Assembly (NCBI GenBank): GCA_002224055.1
Contig: AZLU01000047.1
Span: 1-55,803 of the forward strand
DNA: 55,803 nucleotides
Direction of reading: 5' to 3'
Source of the DNA: Pezizomycotina sp. ARF18
Lineage: Eukaryota > Ascomycota
This document shows positions 35,106 to 47,728 of the stretch, in pieces. Position 1 is the stretch's first letter; the number at the start of each line of letters is the position of its first letter. The notes under the pieces were generated by a model. It searched no databases and was not told the origin of the DNA. It was given only the letters and a program-made list of their open reading frames with translations. Position numbers and translations under genes: made by a program.

Positions 35106-37419
35106 ATGGACGAACCTGTTGCTGCGGAAGAGCACGCGACCGAGCGGAAACGAAGCCGGCACGGCGATGACGGCGACCGGCACCACCACCGCAGCTGTCG
35201 CGACGGTGACAAGGACCGCGATGGTAAGGACGACAGGCACAGGCACCACCGCCGGCACCACTATAGCAGCAGCAACAGTCATTCGAAACATCACGGTCGT
35301 CACGCGATGACAACCGCCGCCACCGCTCCTCACACTCCTCCACCACCATCACCACCGGAGCAAGAGGAGAAGGCACAGCCCTCGGCGGTGGCGATGACGG
35401 AGACCGTCGGAGACACAGAAGCTCACGCAAGCAAGATGATGAGGAAGGGAAAGGCGGAGGTGTTGTCGACGACGATGCCAGTAGCAGCAGCAGCGGGAGT
35501 GACGCGGAAGATGACGGCGGTGAGGGGATGTGGGTCGAAAAGGAAGTAAAACGGAAACATCGGGAGAAAAAGCACCCGAAGCGCCGAAATTGAAACGCGA
35601 CGCATGGATGGAGGAAGGCGGGCTGGAGTTCGACTTTACGCAGCGCGGCGCCAAGAAGCAAGCCCAGAACAGGGTTCGACGAGCCGGCAGACGGTCCCGG
35701 ACTACAAGCTGAACGTCTCTTCGAAGGAGCTCAACGTACCGTTGCGCGAGGGGATGGACTCGACAACCTCGAAGCTCCGGCATCGGAAGGGCCGACTACG
35801 AGTTTGGGGATGGCGGTTCGCAGTGGCGGATGATGAAGCTGAAGAATGTGTACAGGACAGCAAAGGAGGAAGGCGAGGTGTGACGACGTCGGCGAGGAAG
35901 TGTTCGGAGAACTGCGGCTATTCGACGCTGCCAGAGAAGAGAAGCAGGAGCTCGACCGCAGGGATATGTACGCACGACAGTAGGGATTACAAGAGCAAGC
36001 CAACGGGCGATCTGTACGCATCCAGGAAGACTGCCGAGAGCCCGTTAGGTCGGGGATCTGCCGTACACGGACAGGTCTTTAGCACGGCAGAGGAGCCTAG
36101 GGTCTCAAATCCGCACCGCTCGATCAGACAGCGCTAAACAAGCTACGCGCCGAGCTGCTCAAGGCTAAATTAGGGGCGGTACGAAAGCGGCTGAGTTAGA
36201 GGCAAAATATAACCTTGCCATGGCCAAATTCGCCAATAACAAGGAGCCGGAGATCGTCGTACTGTCCGCAATGGACTCGCGGATGCTTGCAGGCGGAGGG
36301 TAAAAGTAGCGAGCCGTTGAAATTAAGACGGGTCGGCGGAAAGGTCAATTGGAAACGAACCAGGACATGTCTATCGATGATATGGTCCGCGAGGAGAAAC
36401 GTACCAGGGGTCAGGTCAAAGAAGGAGGCTGTTCGCAGAAAGGATCGGGAAGGACTCCAGATTTACTGTAAGCATACACTCGCCGAAAGACATTTAAACC
36501 TCATTCTTGCTGACTTTTTTTTTTTTTTTTTTTTAACAGGATGACCTGAGTACATGGACGAAAATGCGGACAGACTAGCGAATCGCGTCCAAAAGAAAGA
36601 AGTGGACTTGAAAAACATGGCCATCAACGAGTTCCAGAAGATGCAAAGGATTTTGGATTCCTGCCCGCTATGTCAAAATGATGATCGGCCCCAATTGCCC
36701 CGGTGGTTTCACTAGCACCAGAGTTTTTCTTACGCTTCCCACAGAACCGCAGCTTTCACCCGGCGGATGCACGATCGTGCCAATTCAGCATCGGACAAAC
36801 ACCTGGAGTGTGATGATGATGAGTGGGAGGAAATAAGGGTAAGTCCTACATCATTAACATGTTTATCAACACTTACTAACAAGCTATTTTTTTTTTTTGG
36901 ACGTAGAATTCATGAAATGCCTTATAAAAATGTACGACGAACAAGGCGCGACGTGATATTCTACGAGAAGCAGCAGCGCCGCACCGGCGCCGCCACGCTG
37001 CGATCGAGGTCGTGCCCTTGCCGCAAGAACTCGGTGCAATTGCACCAGCGTTCTTCAAGGAAGCCTTCCTCTCGTCCGACGAAGAGTGGTCCCAGCACAA
37101 GAAAGTTATAGACACGCTGTCCATGTCACGCAAGGGGGCATGGGCAAGCACGCCTTCCGCCGCGCTATAGTGAAAGAAGCGCCGTACTTCCACGTCTGGT
37201 TCGAGATTGACGGGGCATGGGTCACCTGGTCGAGGACGAAACCGGTGGCCGAAGGGTGACCTGTTCGCCAGGGAGGTCATCGGTGGCATGCTGGATTGCG
37301 AGCCGGACGTCATCAAAAGGCAAGGGAGGTGGAACAGCAAGGGGAAAGATCCCAGAGAGGAAAAGTTCCGGAAGACGTGGAACAAGTTCGACTGGACGAA
37401 GGTCTTACAGGATGGCTGA
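35106..37419 (+). CDS. Cwf19-like spliceosome/lariat-turnover protein
   Basis: Cwf19/Drn1-type proteins associate with late spliceosomes and the intron-lariat debranching machinery. The ATG at 35106 opens MDEPVAAEEHATERKRSRHG, followed by a His/Arg/Lys-rich low-complexity region. The conserved part reads KRDAWMEEGGLEFDFTQRGA, a GDGGSQWRMMKLKNVYRTA-like segment in the shifted frame (about 35805-35870), KPTGDLYASR, the Cwf19-like C-terminal domain 1 (QKMQRILDSCPLC, about 36640-36670; VPIQHR; ECDDDEWEEIR) and domain 2 (GRDVIFYEK, EVVPLPQELG, KGDLFAREVIGGMLD, FRKTWNKFDWTKVLQDG ending at 37419). Introns: 36468-36539 (GTAAGC...AACAG) and 36839-36906 (GTAAGT...CGTAG). The exon after the second intron needs one T to give NFMKCL. 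Many one-base losses occur throughout. The length is typical (about 740 aa). Confidence 0.9.
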
Positions 37420-37661
37420 GGAAGAAGACAAAAAAAAAGCAAGTTGCAAAACAAAATTATAATTATGTTCGGCGAAGTGGAGGGGGAGAATTAAATTCTA
37501 GAAGGTAATTTGAACAAGGATATTCCCCCTATCCTTTCTTCTCCCTTGTGTTCATTTTCGTTTTCTCTCAAGGTTATACGCTGTCTGAAAAGATTCAAAT
37601 CGAAACGGATCCATCATCCGGGTTTTCTGTTTCTCTCCTATTTCATTCGGGGTTTTTTTTC

Positions 37662-37697
<36 letters not shown>

Positions 37698-40600
37698 CTC
37701 CTTTGCTGTCGTCTTAATTGTTGTTTATACTTCGGAGATTTCACAGGATCGCTGTCTCGCTGTCTCGCTGTCTCTGTCTTTGATTTCCTTTCGGAAGGGG
37801 AGGGATCCTTGTGGAAAGGGCTTCTCGGTCGGTATTTTAGAAAAGTAACCGTTCCGTTCCAATGACTGTACATTATTTCATGGACCAACAATCCGTTCAA
37901 TCAGAAAAGGAAGGACTGGATGTCAAAAAGTCTTGTCCAACAACGAATATCCATCCCATATTTCACATATATATACACTGGTACAATTAGCTAGCCAAGA
38001 GCATTCGCTATATACCTTTTGACAAACACAACGTATGTTGCTACCGTACCCTCCTTTTTTACCTTTCTTTGGAATCAAACAGATCAAATTCCTTTTATAT
38101 TTCCGAATTGTCATAGCGTAAGGCTATTAGGGACTGGCGGCCTAGTGTTAGGTAGTTGCATGGAAGAGGGCAGGATGGCCATCGAAGCGACGGTTAATTG
38201 TCACGTTACTACTTAGCTTATACTTTGGACAGGTGTTTTTGTGAAATTTTTCAAATAGTAGATATTTCCCTCGTCCGAAAAAGCATCGATGCCATACAAC
38301 GAATTCGATTCGATAGCGAGTTCTCTTTACGTATACCTAGAGAAATCCCAAGCAGCTCCAAGAAGTTCCAAGCGCTTAAGCCAGTGCCATGTCTCCAGGA
38401 CCGAGACATTTTGAGCTCGGTGTGGAGATATGAATGGACGGAATCGAAGAAGGATCGTGATATGCTGATAGCTAGGAGTTCTCCAGGCTTTGTCATTGCA
38501 GATTGCCACTGCTGTACAATTTACTCTCGATATCGTATTTTTTTTTTATTTTTTTTTTTTTGTCTCCTCTTTCGCAGTTGCGCTTTCCTCGGAGTTCTCC
38601 TACGTCACGGAAGCTTCAAGAATGCAGCGATCATAAGTCTGTATTTACCGTGGAACGAAACAAACAAACAACCAGCGAAATTTCTGTCGGTTGTTAAATA
38701 ATAGACCGAAGGAATGCATGTGTTCTGCATATGCAGTCACTGGTTCAAATGAGTGGTTTAATTCGTTGTTTTGATAAATATCCAAACAAATATAATCCGT
38801 TAGTTCGCCGCGGTGGCGAACGCCTTTATGGAAACAAAAGAAAGAAGAAGAAAAAAAAGGGAAAGAAAATTTCAACCTTGCATTTTTTACCACTTGCAGA
38901 ATATAGAACCGATCTCCCATTGACTCGCTCCGAACGATAATATACTCTGGCGATGCAAGCATAGTCAAGGGTTTGAAAGAGTGTTACTCTGCTCAATTAT
39001 CCTCTCTTACTCTCGTCTCCTCATGTAACTGTGACTCGGATCCATATCGTGGTCTTTGGTTGAAAAAGGCAATATACCACGACGTACCCCCCCAAAGCCA
39101 AGTCCTCCCGCCCAGAGAGGTAAGTGTAAACAAAAAACTCATGTGTGATATATATTGAAATGTTGTCTTTGGTTGCATGTGGAGCTCCACCGCACTTTCT
39201 TAACCATAAGAAAGAACCGAAAATAATAATAGTACAAAATAAAATAAATAAATTTAAAATTGAATATAAATAAGTATCAAATGATATTAAATAGCAGAAA
39301 GGAGAGAGAAAATTGCTGAGGAGCGAACAATAATTTGATAATAAATTAAAAAGAGTCCGCGATCTCGGGACGTAGGCAACACTTGCCATATGGTACGCAA
39401 GACAAAAAAAAAAAAAAATAACGGGAAATAAGAAAAAAATATCGAAGGGAACAGAATAACGCCGAAGAAAGAACATTCTTTCGTCAGCCTCCCTCGCAAG
39501 AATGAACCTTGCTATGGCAAGCAAGTCGAGCTCCACGTAGGTACTGGATAAATGATGCACGGCGATAGTAAGTAATATCTGGCCCCACATTTGTTTAGGA
39601 TTGTTTCTGTACCACTTCGTTTCTGTCTCCTTTCGTCCGTTACTCCAGCAGGAAACCGGCAGGACGTCAGAGGGGAAAAAAGGTATTTTAGTGGGTCTGT
39701 GCTTCTGCCTTAGACTTGGTATTTTCCTCTATTTGATGAAGCTTAGCTTCAAGAACATCAGAGCCGAGGGTTCGCTCCATCCGTCATAGGAACATGGCGA
39801 AGCTCAGCTAAAGGGGAGTGGTGGTGGTGTGTGTGTGTGTGTGGCAATCAACGAGCGAATGGGAAAGCCGGGACGAACCAGAAACATCATGAAAGGCAAG
39901 ACCGCGCGGCGGGACGTCCGAACGTGCCTGTCTGTGCAACGAGTTGCTTCCCCCTTAACGAGAGCCTATATCACCAGTTGTTTATTAACCAATTAAGAAT
40001 GTTTTGATCCCGTTTCCGTGTCTTTCTTTTTTACCTTCGAAACCACCCCCCATATTAAATATCTTTTTCGATAATAATAAAATAGTAGTATGACAACAGC
40101 TTTTTTCTGAATCAAAATTAAATCATATCAATCTCGCCGTTCGCAACGAGAGAACCTAAGGGGAAGTGAAAAAGAAAAGAGTGAAGGGGCGTCTCTTTCG
40201 CTTCGATTATACTTTGTTGCGTGAGGGCGTTGATTGTCCGCTGTTTCGGGCGATCCCAAGGATACCGAAACCAACGCAACTGCCTTCTTTCGTCGGCTAA
40301 AAGGCTTTTAAAACGATTATAAATTCCGGGGTATATAAGAAAAAAAAAAAAAAAAAAAAGGGGGGGGGGGGAAGAGCGTTGGGGCACGAGGGAGCTTTTC
40401 TTTTTAATCATTGATTATTTCAAAGGGGTAAAAGAAGGGGCGCCTCACTCATCACTTAGCGGCGGAAAGGGCAGATGAAGCAGAGAAGGAAGGCGGGCGG
40501 CCAGGCACGTTGTTTTCGCCTCGCTGAGAAGAATATTATACCACTCACCTCAAACGTCGCCTTATATAACATGTTTTTTTTCTTTCTTTCTCGGAATGTG

Positions 40601-41380
40601 TTTATACTGGTGATTGGCACATCAATGGTTCGTTAAAGGAATGTGATATTTAGTCAATAACCGGGGAGGAGATCCAGATCCATAAATGATAAAGCCCCTG
40701 ACAAAAAAATCTATGTCTGTTCGGCAGATGGAACGCTTGCGATGTATCGCGAACATTCGGTATCCCGATGGCCACCGCCTTTCCGAGGTTTGATGTTTTT
40801 GTCATCACCATTATTTGTTATTCTCACGTCCTTCCTCCTGTTCGGCCAATCGCAGGAAAGAGTAATCGGCAATGCAATCATGAATAAGTAGGGAATGATA
40901 TATATATTTCTGCTGCGTTTGTTTTACTAGAAAAAGAATTTAGTTAAATATATTAAAATAGTCTTACCTTCTGCCTTAATAAAACATTCGACGATCCTTA
41001 TATATAGTACGACATCGATGTTTACCCTGAAATGTCTCTCGGTATGTTATGCATCTGCTGACCACCGGCGGATATTTTAAACATCAATCAAATAAGGATA
41101 GTATTTAACTTAAACAAATAGATAACCCGACAATATCGAAAGTTCTCACCGAACAGATAGGAACTGATAATCAATAATCAGTGTAATATAGATATCTTTA
41201 GATATCCAAGGGAAGTCATAACTACACATCTTATTACTGTAATCTCAAATATAGAAGCTGCTTTACCATGAGGAAGTAGCAGCATTAGTCGAGTCCGCCA
41301 GAAGCTCGCGTAGATGCAACATCTCATCATCAAAGAAGGTGATTAATCATTTCATTTTGAGTTCTGATTTGTGAAAAAGG

Positions 41381-41614
41381 ATGGACGCAGCCACCGAGGC
41401 CTCCCTTGCAATCAAACGAGACATCACCTGCAGCAGCGCACCTCGCTCACCTCCGTCGGACATCCCCCCAAGCTCAAGTCCAAGTTCAAGTATATGCAAG
41501 GGCACTCATAGTAGTAATAGTGCGCCGATGTGCTCTCCTGGGGTATTGAGATACGCTCAACTGCTACTCACGCTTCGAGGTACGAAAAGGGAAAATACTG
41601 AGAATTGTAAATAG
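41381..41614 (+). other. Orphan open frame in a GC-richer island
   Basis: An ATG-initiated 77-codon frame begins MDAATEASLAIKRDITCSS, and base composition is closer to coding than its surroundings. A GTACGA donor-like site lies at 41580 with a possible acceptor TTTAG near 41680. No known family is seen and the Ser/Pro composition is uninformative. It could be a small or lineage-specific gene, or nothing. Confidence 0.2.
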
Positions 41615-41840
41615 AGTGAGGTTGGTACGGAGTAAAATAACACACACATGTACCCTAATCGCACCGCTATCGTTTAGAGGTTCGCTCTTCCCCGCCAGCG
41701 CTTCAAAACACTTTTTTTCAACAAACGCCCAGTGCTTCGCGAATCGCCGTGGTGAAAACTGTTTCTTTTTTAGTTAATGCGAGTCTAAGATTACCATCGG
41801 GATCGGAGTTTTTTTTTTCTGTTGGCTCGCCTCTCTTAAG

Positions 41841-41870
<30 letters not shown>
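41841..41870. repeat. (AAAT)n microsatellite
   Basis: A 30-nt run of AAAT units in AT-rich intergenic DNA. Confidence 0.85.
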
Positions 41871-41871
<1 letters not shown>

Positions 41872-42273
41872 CATAAAGCCAATGCACCCCGTACTTCGTA
41901 GCACTGATCGATATTTGCGGGAGAGAGAGAGCAATACTACCTCGTATGCATGGGGGAAAAGGAGCGAGAAACAAGCCTAAGAGAGAAAAAAAATTCTCCC
42001 TTTTCTTTAACTCCGTTCAAGTCGCTCGGTAATGCATCGGATAGCTAGATGGTTTATCTAGTTAGCTTAGCATCTAAAAAGAAATGACGAAAAGTGAAAT
42101 CTTTTGTAACAACGATGAGCGGTTTCTTCCTTTCTTTCTTTCTTTTTTTATAGGCTTCTCTCGAGTATTGGCTGTCTGGCTCCGTTTATGGACATCCGAG
42201 GAGATCTCGGCAACTAAAAAAGATACAATAGCTCGGCATAGGAGAAAAAAAACTTAGCGAGGGGCCTCAAGGC

Positions 42274-42302
42274 TTTTTTTTTTTTTTTTTTTTTTTTTTT
42301 TT
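42274..42302. repeat. 29-nt T homopolymer
   Basis: An uninterrupted T run in intergenic DNA; its exact length is uncertain. Confidence 0.85.
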
Positions 42303-42571
42303 CCTCGTCGTTTATCGTCTTCAGGTCTTTTCATTCGGAAAGAATAAAATATATATTCTCCTAATAATCCAGCTCTTATTAGCTCGTTGTTTTTCTATTC
42401 TCGTTTTGATGGGAGCCTTGAAGATTTTATCTATGCGTATCTTCGGACTCCCATGAAGCCGATTCTTTCGTCCCTCTCGATTGTTTACCAAAGAAAGAGA
42501 AATTTAGAAAAAAGAAATAATAAAAATAAAAGGCCGCCTCTAAGGGTTGTTCCAATCTGTGGCATGTTTGT

Positions 42572-42599
42572 GTCAGCCTTTGACACGCCAAAGGCTGAC
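42572..42599. repeat. Perfect 11-bp hairpin, 6-nt loop
   Basis: GTCAGCCTTTG, loop ACACGC, CAAAGGCTGAC. There are no mismatches and half the stem is GC. It sits far from any recognised gene, about 1.3 kb downstream of the Zn2Cys6 gene's stop. It could be a structured RNA element or the footprint of a mobile element; nothing decides. Confidence 0.6.
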
Positions 42600-43880
42600 T
42601 TGGAAAAACAAAAAACCAAAAAAAAGGGGACTCGGATCTCTTTCCCTTGGCCGGAGTATTATTTTCGATTACCTCTCATCTTCTTTCTATAAAATGATGG
42701 ATTATCCGAACCAGGTGAATGTGGATCAAACAAAATCATGCGATTCTGCGAAATCGTGTATTAAAAAGAGGAAAGGAACCGGAACCGGGTGATTTTAAAA
42801 TAGCAGAGGTGAGAGATCTGTCGCTAGGGTATTAGGAAAGTTTTGGCGATAATCGAAGCCGGCTCTTTTTTCTTTTTGCACTACAGATTCACTTTTATCT
42901 CGATTTTTTTTTCGCGGATATCTAAAACATGATTACATACTTAGGTATTCGATCGGAAGTCTTTTATTTTATTTTTATTTTTTATTTTTATTTTTTTTAT
43001 AAAAAATGATATTTCAATTTGAAGCGCTATAACTAATTCTACTTAGACTTTTTAAAGCAGTGATAACTCTAAAGCAACAGATTCATCGGATATTGTAACG
43101 GTGATATAAAGAGGTCCTTAGCATGGAAAAAAAGAAAAGTAAAGAAAAGAAAAAGAAACATGATCAAAACAAAATCCATGCTGGTGGTTTACACAAAGTA
43201 CAAAGATATTCAGCAGTAGCGATCAAAACAAGCCGTTTTCCTGTTCTAGAACAAAGATAAAAGATATACTCTGTATTTCATTTATGTATTTCGAAATAAT
43301 AAAATAATGATAACAAGAGTTACAATAATAACAAATAAGAAAAACCTTTTTCGTTCTCAAGACGGTAGGACTCCTGTAATGCCAACCATAGACTGGTACA
43401 TGATATCCGAGTGACAAAGGAAAGACGTTAGGATAGTTGTAGAAGGGTAGGGAAAACATTGAAAGCTTGCTAAATAAAAGTTTTAGAGGCAAGAAGCGAA
43501 GGAAAGATAGGGCGAGGACAGTGAGACAAAGGGAAAGAAAGAGAAGTCGAAATAAGAGTAAACACCGAACGAATCAAGTTTAAAAAAAGGGTTGTTACGA
43601 AGTTGAAAGCAAAAGGAATTTTAACAGGTCGAAAACAGTATCGAAAGAAGTACACCAAGAATACCGACGCAATGCTTAGAAATAAAATCCGCAAAGGACA
43701 AAAAAAAGATTTCGAAGGGAAGGAGAATAAAAGCTGTACAATTAATGAAATTTTCGAAAGTGGAAGGGAAGAAGTATAAACAAGGAAAAAAAGAGAAATC
43801 TTGAAGAGTATAAGGAGAATTTGATCATCACAAGTTAAAAAAAGGAGTTTGTATAAATTGATGGAGTCACTTGCAAGTGT

Positions 43881-45986
43881 TTACTCTTGCCACATGACAA
43901 CTGCGCGTCCGCAAATTCTTCTGAAGACACAAGAGACTTCATCGACGGGAGACTTGGCCATCTTTTCGATGTAGGAGCGGATATCTCGCAGGTCGGTGGC
44001 GTTCCTACTGTAGTAGGGGCTACGGTGATATTGGTCATCGACCAGGACCGCATCGATAAACCGTGCACGTGCAATGGAGAACAATACCTCCCTGCTTTCC
44101 TTCTGGCAAATGAACCTCTTCGCCTGGTCGAGGGCGATTTCCGCTGCCTGACTCTTGCTGTCTCTGATTTCGAGGAACCTGCGCATGTTGCTCCAGAAGT
44201 AGGCGGCAGTCCGGCCATCATTCTCGTCATCAGACGACGGCTCGCGGGGGACTTGGGAGTCGGGCTCTTTGACCTCCGGGATGAATCCAGGAACGTACCC
44301 ATGACCAATGCCTTGACGATTTTGACCCTCTCGTAGGTTTCTGCGCTTTGGTTATCTAACTCGTGCTGAGCCTCAGAATCCGGATCCTGCTTAACGCTGT
44401 CGCGCCCTCCGTACAAAAGCCTCATGACGCTATAGAGGATCTCCCCTTCCCGTCCACCTTTCGCCTTAAAACACCTTCCTCGCCGTTCAGTGCCGGCTCT
44501 CCAACTTTTAGGCGGTCGAAAATGCTGGCCATAACCTCCGCAACCGTAATGTTGGAAAGGACTAACGCCAGTCCTTGGTTTCCGAACCAACCGGTCTCGA
44601 TCAACTGATCCAAAGCAGGCGCATACTTGATCCTGTACTGCGATTTTACCCTGTCGGTTGGATTTATGTAAGCGTTCTCACTCGGAGGTGGCGTTGGCGG
44701 AGGTGGAGCAACCGTCAAGAGGTCATCAATCTTTATCCGCTTTGCTGGGTTTCCCGATTGGCTGTTGTCATCGCGGTAGTGTCCGTATTGGATGCTCCAG
44801 GCGTCGACGAACGCGGGATAGGGCTACCGCCCGTTCGCGGAGTGTCAGACGCAGAAGAGAACGGGCTACCACGTCCAGCCTGCGTTTTAGGTCCGGCGAT
44901 AGCCGTTTGGATCCCCCATCATCCGCTCACCAATGTGAGGACTGTGCGGAGGTGGTAGAGTCACGTTCTCCAAGGCCGGGTCATAACAGGATACGGGTCA
45001 TACGGGTCATACGTCGACGAACCAGGGGAGCTGGCGTCGTGGACATGGGATGGCTATGATGCATGTGGGCTGGGGGCGGCGGGATAGGTCCGGGCCGCCG
45101 GACCATGTCCGCCATGCGAATGGCTATAGCCCATGGGCACGGATGTGGCGCTATGGACAGGAGGGTAATTTCCCGGTGCAATAGAAGGCGCACTTGAAGG
45201 AGCGGGCTGATAGCAGCTGGCCCTGGCTGTGGCTTGAAGATTGGGTCATACCCCAAGCATTCACGCTTGCTCTTTGCACAGTTCTTGCACGTAGGATGGG
45301 CTTCGTCACACTGTTCGAAAGAATTCAGCAAGTGCACTGTATAATAATTCTGTTCTAATAAAAAAAATCGTCTTACCTTGATTCTCCTCTTTCGGCACGT
45401 CAGGCAGCCGGTTTTTGTTCTCCGCTTGATTTCTTTCTTGTGTCTTCCTCCGGACATTATTCTTTCCTGTCCCACAACCGCAGGTAAGGGATATCTCGAC
45501 GGCATCTGAGACGGCGACGAAGTGATATGGCCGTGTTGCATCTGATGGGGCATGGAAGGCGGGTATCCGTAACCTCCAGGCAGCGACGGCGCTGGCGGTG
45601 GCAGAGGGGATCCGATCTGGACGTGCTGGGGATAGGGGAAGAGGTTGGAGGAGGAGCGAGCCGGATGGGGGGAAGAGAAAGCGATGGAGCATCGCTGGTG
45701 GCATCGCCGGTGAGTAACTTGGGAGTCTCTGTGAGATCCAGGCGCCGGATAGTACTCAGACATCGACGGCGATGGGTGCGAGCTCGGGGATGGGTAGGAG
45801 GTCACATTTGGCCGCCCTTGGCTTAGATGGGGCAGACTAGGCTGCGAGTACGACAGAGTAGGCGACGGCGTCATGTGTGGCGACGGGTGGTCGAGGTGCT
45901 GAAGATGTGGTGACCCTCTGTGAGGAGGAGGGGTTGATAGTGGGTTGGTCTAGGACCATGCGATCTTCGTATTCTACCATGATCAT
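43881..45986 (-). CDS. Zn2Cys6 fungal transcription factor
   Basis: A nuclear DNA-binding regulator. The likely start is ATG 45986 (MIMVEYEDRMVLDQPTINPS), with another ATG at 45980. A Pro/Ser/His-rich N-terminus precedes HKKEIKRRTKTG and the binuclear zinc cluster C-x2-C-x6-C-x6-C-x2-C-x6-C (CLTCRKRRIKCDEAHPTC, then KNCAKSKREC). The cluster is interrupted by an intron at 45376-45311 (GTAAGA...GAACAG) just before the third Cys, followed by LGYDPIFKPQPGPA. After a Pro-rich linker, KIDDLLT begins a helical C-terminal domain (YAPALDQLIETGWFGNQGLA, ASIFDRLKVGEPAL; RFLEIRDSKSQAAEIALDQA, REVLFSIARARFIDAV; end RICGRAVVMWQE at 43881). This architecture is conserved in Pezizomycotina, but I do not recall a characterised target, so I give no gene name. 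Frame shifts occur near 45880, 45200, 45010, 44740, 44440 and 44200. The upstream region is pyrimidine-rich on its sense strand. Confidence 0.85.
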
Positions 45987-47589
45987 CCTTACCCGAGAAA
46001 AATCTTCTCGGTTTGTAGATGTAAGAGTTGTCTTCCTTCAAATAATGACAGGACAAGATATGTTGATATTCTAAATGTTCTTAAGTTAGCTAACTGGGAC
46101 AAATAAAATGGTATCTTGTACACCGTTTCAAACGGACATAAAAGAGGAGCGAGAGGCAAAAAGAGAGGAAAAAACGGAACAAGGGCATATAGCAGCAGCG
46201 GAAGGAAATATCTTTCTATTTATTACTAATTCTTTTTTTTTTTTTGGGTGGGAGCAGCTATTTGGGCAATTTGTTTGCGCACGCACGCACCAACGAAAGG
46301 CGGCCCTCGCTTAGGAGGAAAGAAGGCTAAGTTTTTTTTTTTCTAGGGCAAACGAGAGAAAAAAAAGAAAAAAAAAAAGAGTGAAAGGGGGAGGAAGAAA
46401 GGGAAAGCAAGCGACTGCAGGGAGAGTAGCGAAGGCGGCTACTAAAACCCCAGAGGATAGGAAAAAGAGAAACAATGATTATAACAATCCAATATGATAA
46501 TAAATAAAGGGACGAATAGATATATATATATTTTTAAAACCACAAGAGTAGAATATATAATGTGCTTTGCAGTTGATGCCTCGAAAGATCGGAGATCTTC
46601 TTCGAAAGGAGGAAAGGTTTGGTTTGAAGTGGGTGCAAGGGGAAGGGATAAAAAAAAATATTACTTTGGTTTATAGTGAAGTGTGATTAAAAAAAATTCT
46701 TCTTCTCTGTTATTTTTATTTTTATTTTTATTTTTTTTCTTTAGTGTGGTGAGTATTTTTTTTATTAGGGCAGATTAAAAGGTGAGGAACTAAAATGGTA
46801 CGATAACCGAAGGGGGATGAACCAAAAAAGATTTGAGAAAAATGAATGAGATTGGTATAAAAAAAAAAAAAAAAAAAAAAAAAAGTGTCGTGATAACGAT
46901 GACGGATATATCGTCCTCTTCATTGACAGGGAGATAATAATGACAAGCAGCAGAAAAGGTAAGGAGAAAAATTAATCATCAATAAAAGAGAATAGTTTCC
47001 ATTAAACTCACCTTTTTGCCCTTTGTTGCTAATTATTTCCGGACTAGAGAGCCTGTGAGAGGGAATCCCTTTTTCTTCTCCCTCCTTCTATTCTCCACTT
47101 GCAGCGTAACTATGACAAACCAAAAAAAGATGTATCCTTAAACGCAGTAATTCGAGTCTTCTAGAAGGTCTGATGTGCCTCAAGAGGATCCAGACAACAA
47201 GATCTCTCGGTGAGATTGTCTCCTTTTTCTTTTCGGAAACCCGCAGTGTGGACAAGTCAACGTTCGGTTGGTTGCTGGGGACGTAACAGGTCGATTTCGG
47301 ATAGTACAAATCACTCCTCAAATTTTTCTTTTTTCTATTCTTTTTCTTTTCCCACAAATTCTCTTCTTCGATGTTATTATATGATATTAGAGTGTTTAAA
47401 CTTTTCCCCTTCTCAAAAGGCCGGAAGTCGTATTTATCTGGGCTATATATTCGTAGTTGAAAATGATACTCGTAGAGCGGGATTGCGTCCGTCTATTTCA
47501 AACAGGAGAAACTGTTGTCGTCCCTTTTTTTTTTTCCCTTGGTATTACTAGAGGATGTAAAATAAAAAAATTTAGGGAAGTTCTCGATA

Positions 47590-47728
47590 CGAGACGGAAA
47601 GGAGTGATAATTGTGAGGCGTTGGAAGTTAGAAGAAAGAGAAGGAAGAAAGGAAGGAAAGAGCAAGAGAAGAGAAGAGAAAAAGGAGGAGGAAGAAGAAG
47701 AAGAAAAGGAAGTGGGAGGGGGAGGATA
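47590..47728. repeat. Near-pure polypurine tract
   Basis: About 130 bases of almost only A and G on the plus strand, with GAAGAA, GAGAAGA and AAGGAAGG sub-repeats ending in a G-rich GTGGGAGGGGGAGG. Such tracts can form triplex DNA or act as CT-rich promoter elements on the other strand. No gene start lies close enough to assign it. Confidence 0.65.

Larger units (their letters stand above)
37420..43880. other. 6.5 kb intergenic region, no supported gene
   Basis: No recognisable product. It contains a TCTTT/TTTTC tract (about 37660-37697), a CTGTCTCG repeat (about 37750-37780), GT repeats (39827-39843), A18/G10 runs (about 40340-40370), (AAAT)n at 41841-41870, a T29 run at 42274-42302, a perfect 11-bp hairpin at 42572-42599 and AT-rich repeats near 42960-43005. 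The longest open frame (38198-38701, 167 aa on the plus strand) and a GC-richer one at 41381-41614 show no known motif. Confidence 0.55.

Noticed and set aside
38803-38821. 7-bp hairpin GTTCGCC / GGCGAAC as a structured RNA
   Set aside because: Short stem, 5-nt loop and no further pairing outside it; could easily be chance.
39021-39590. 189-codon minus-strand open frame rich in Phe/Leu/Tyr
   Set aside because: Composition reflects AT-rich DNA; no ATG context, motif or splice structure supports a membrane protein.
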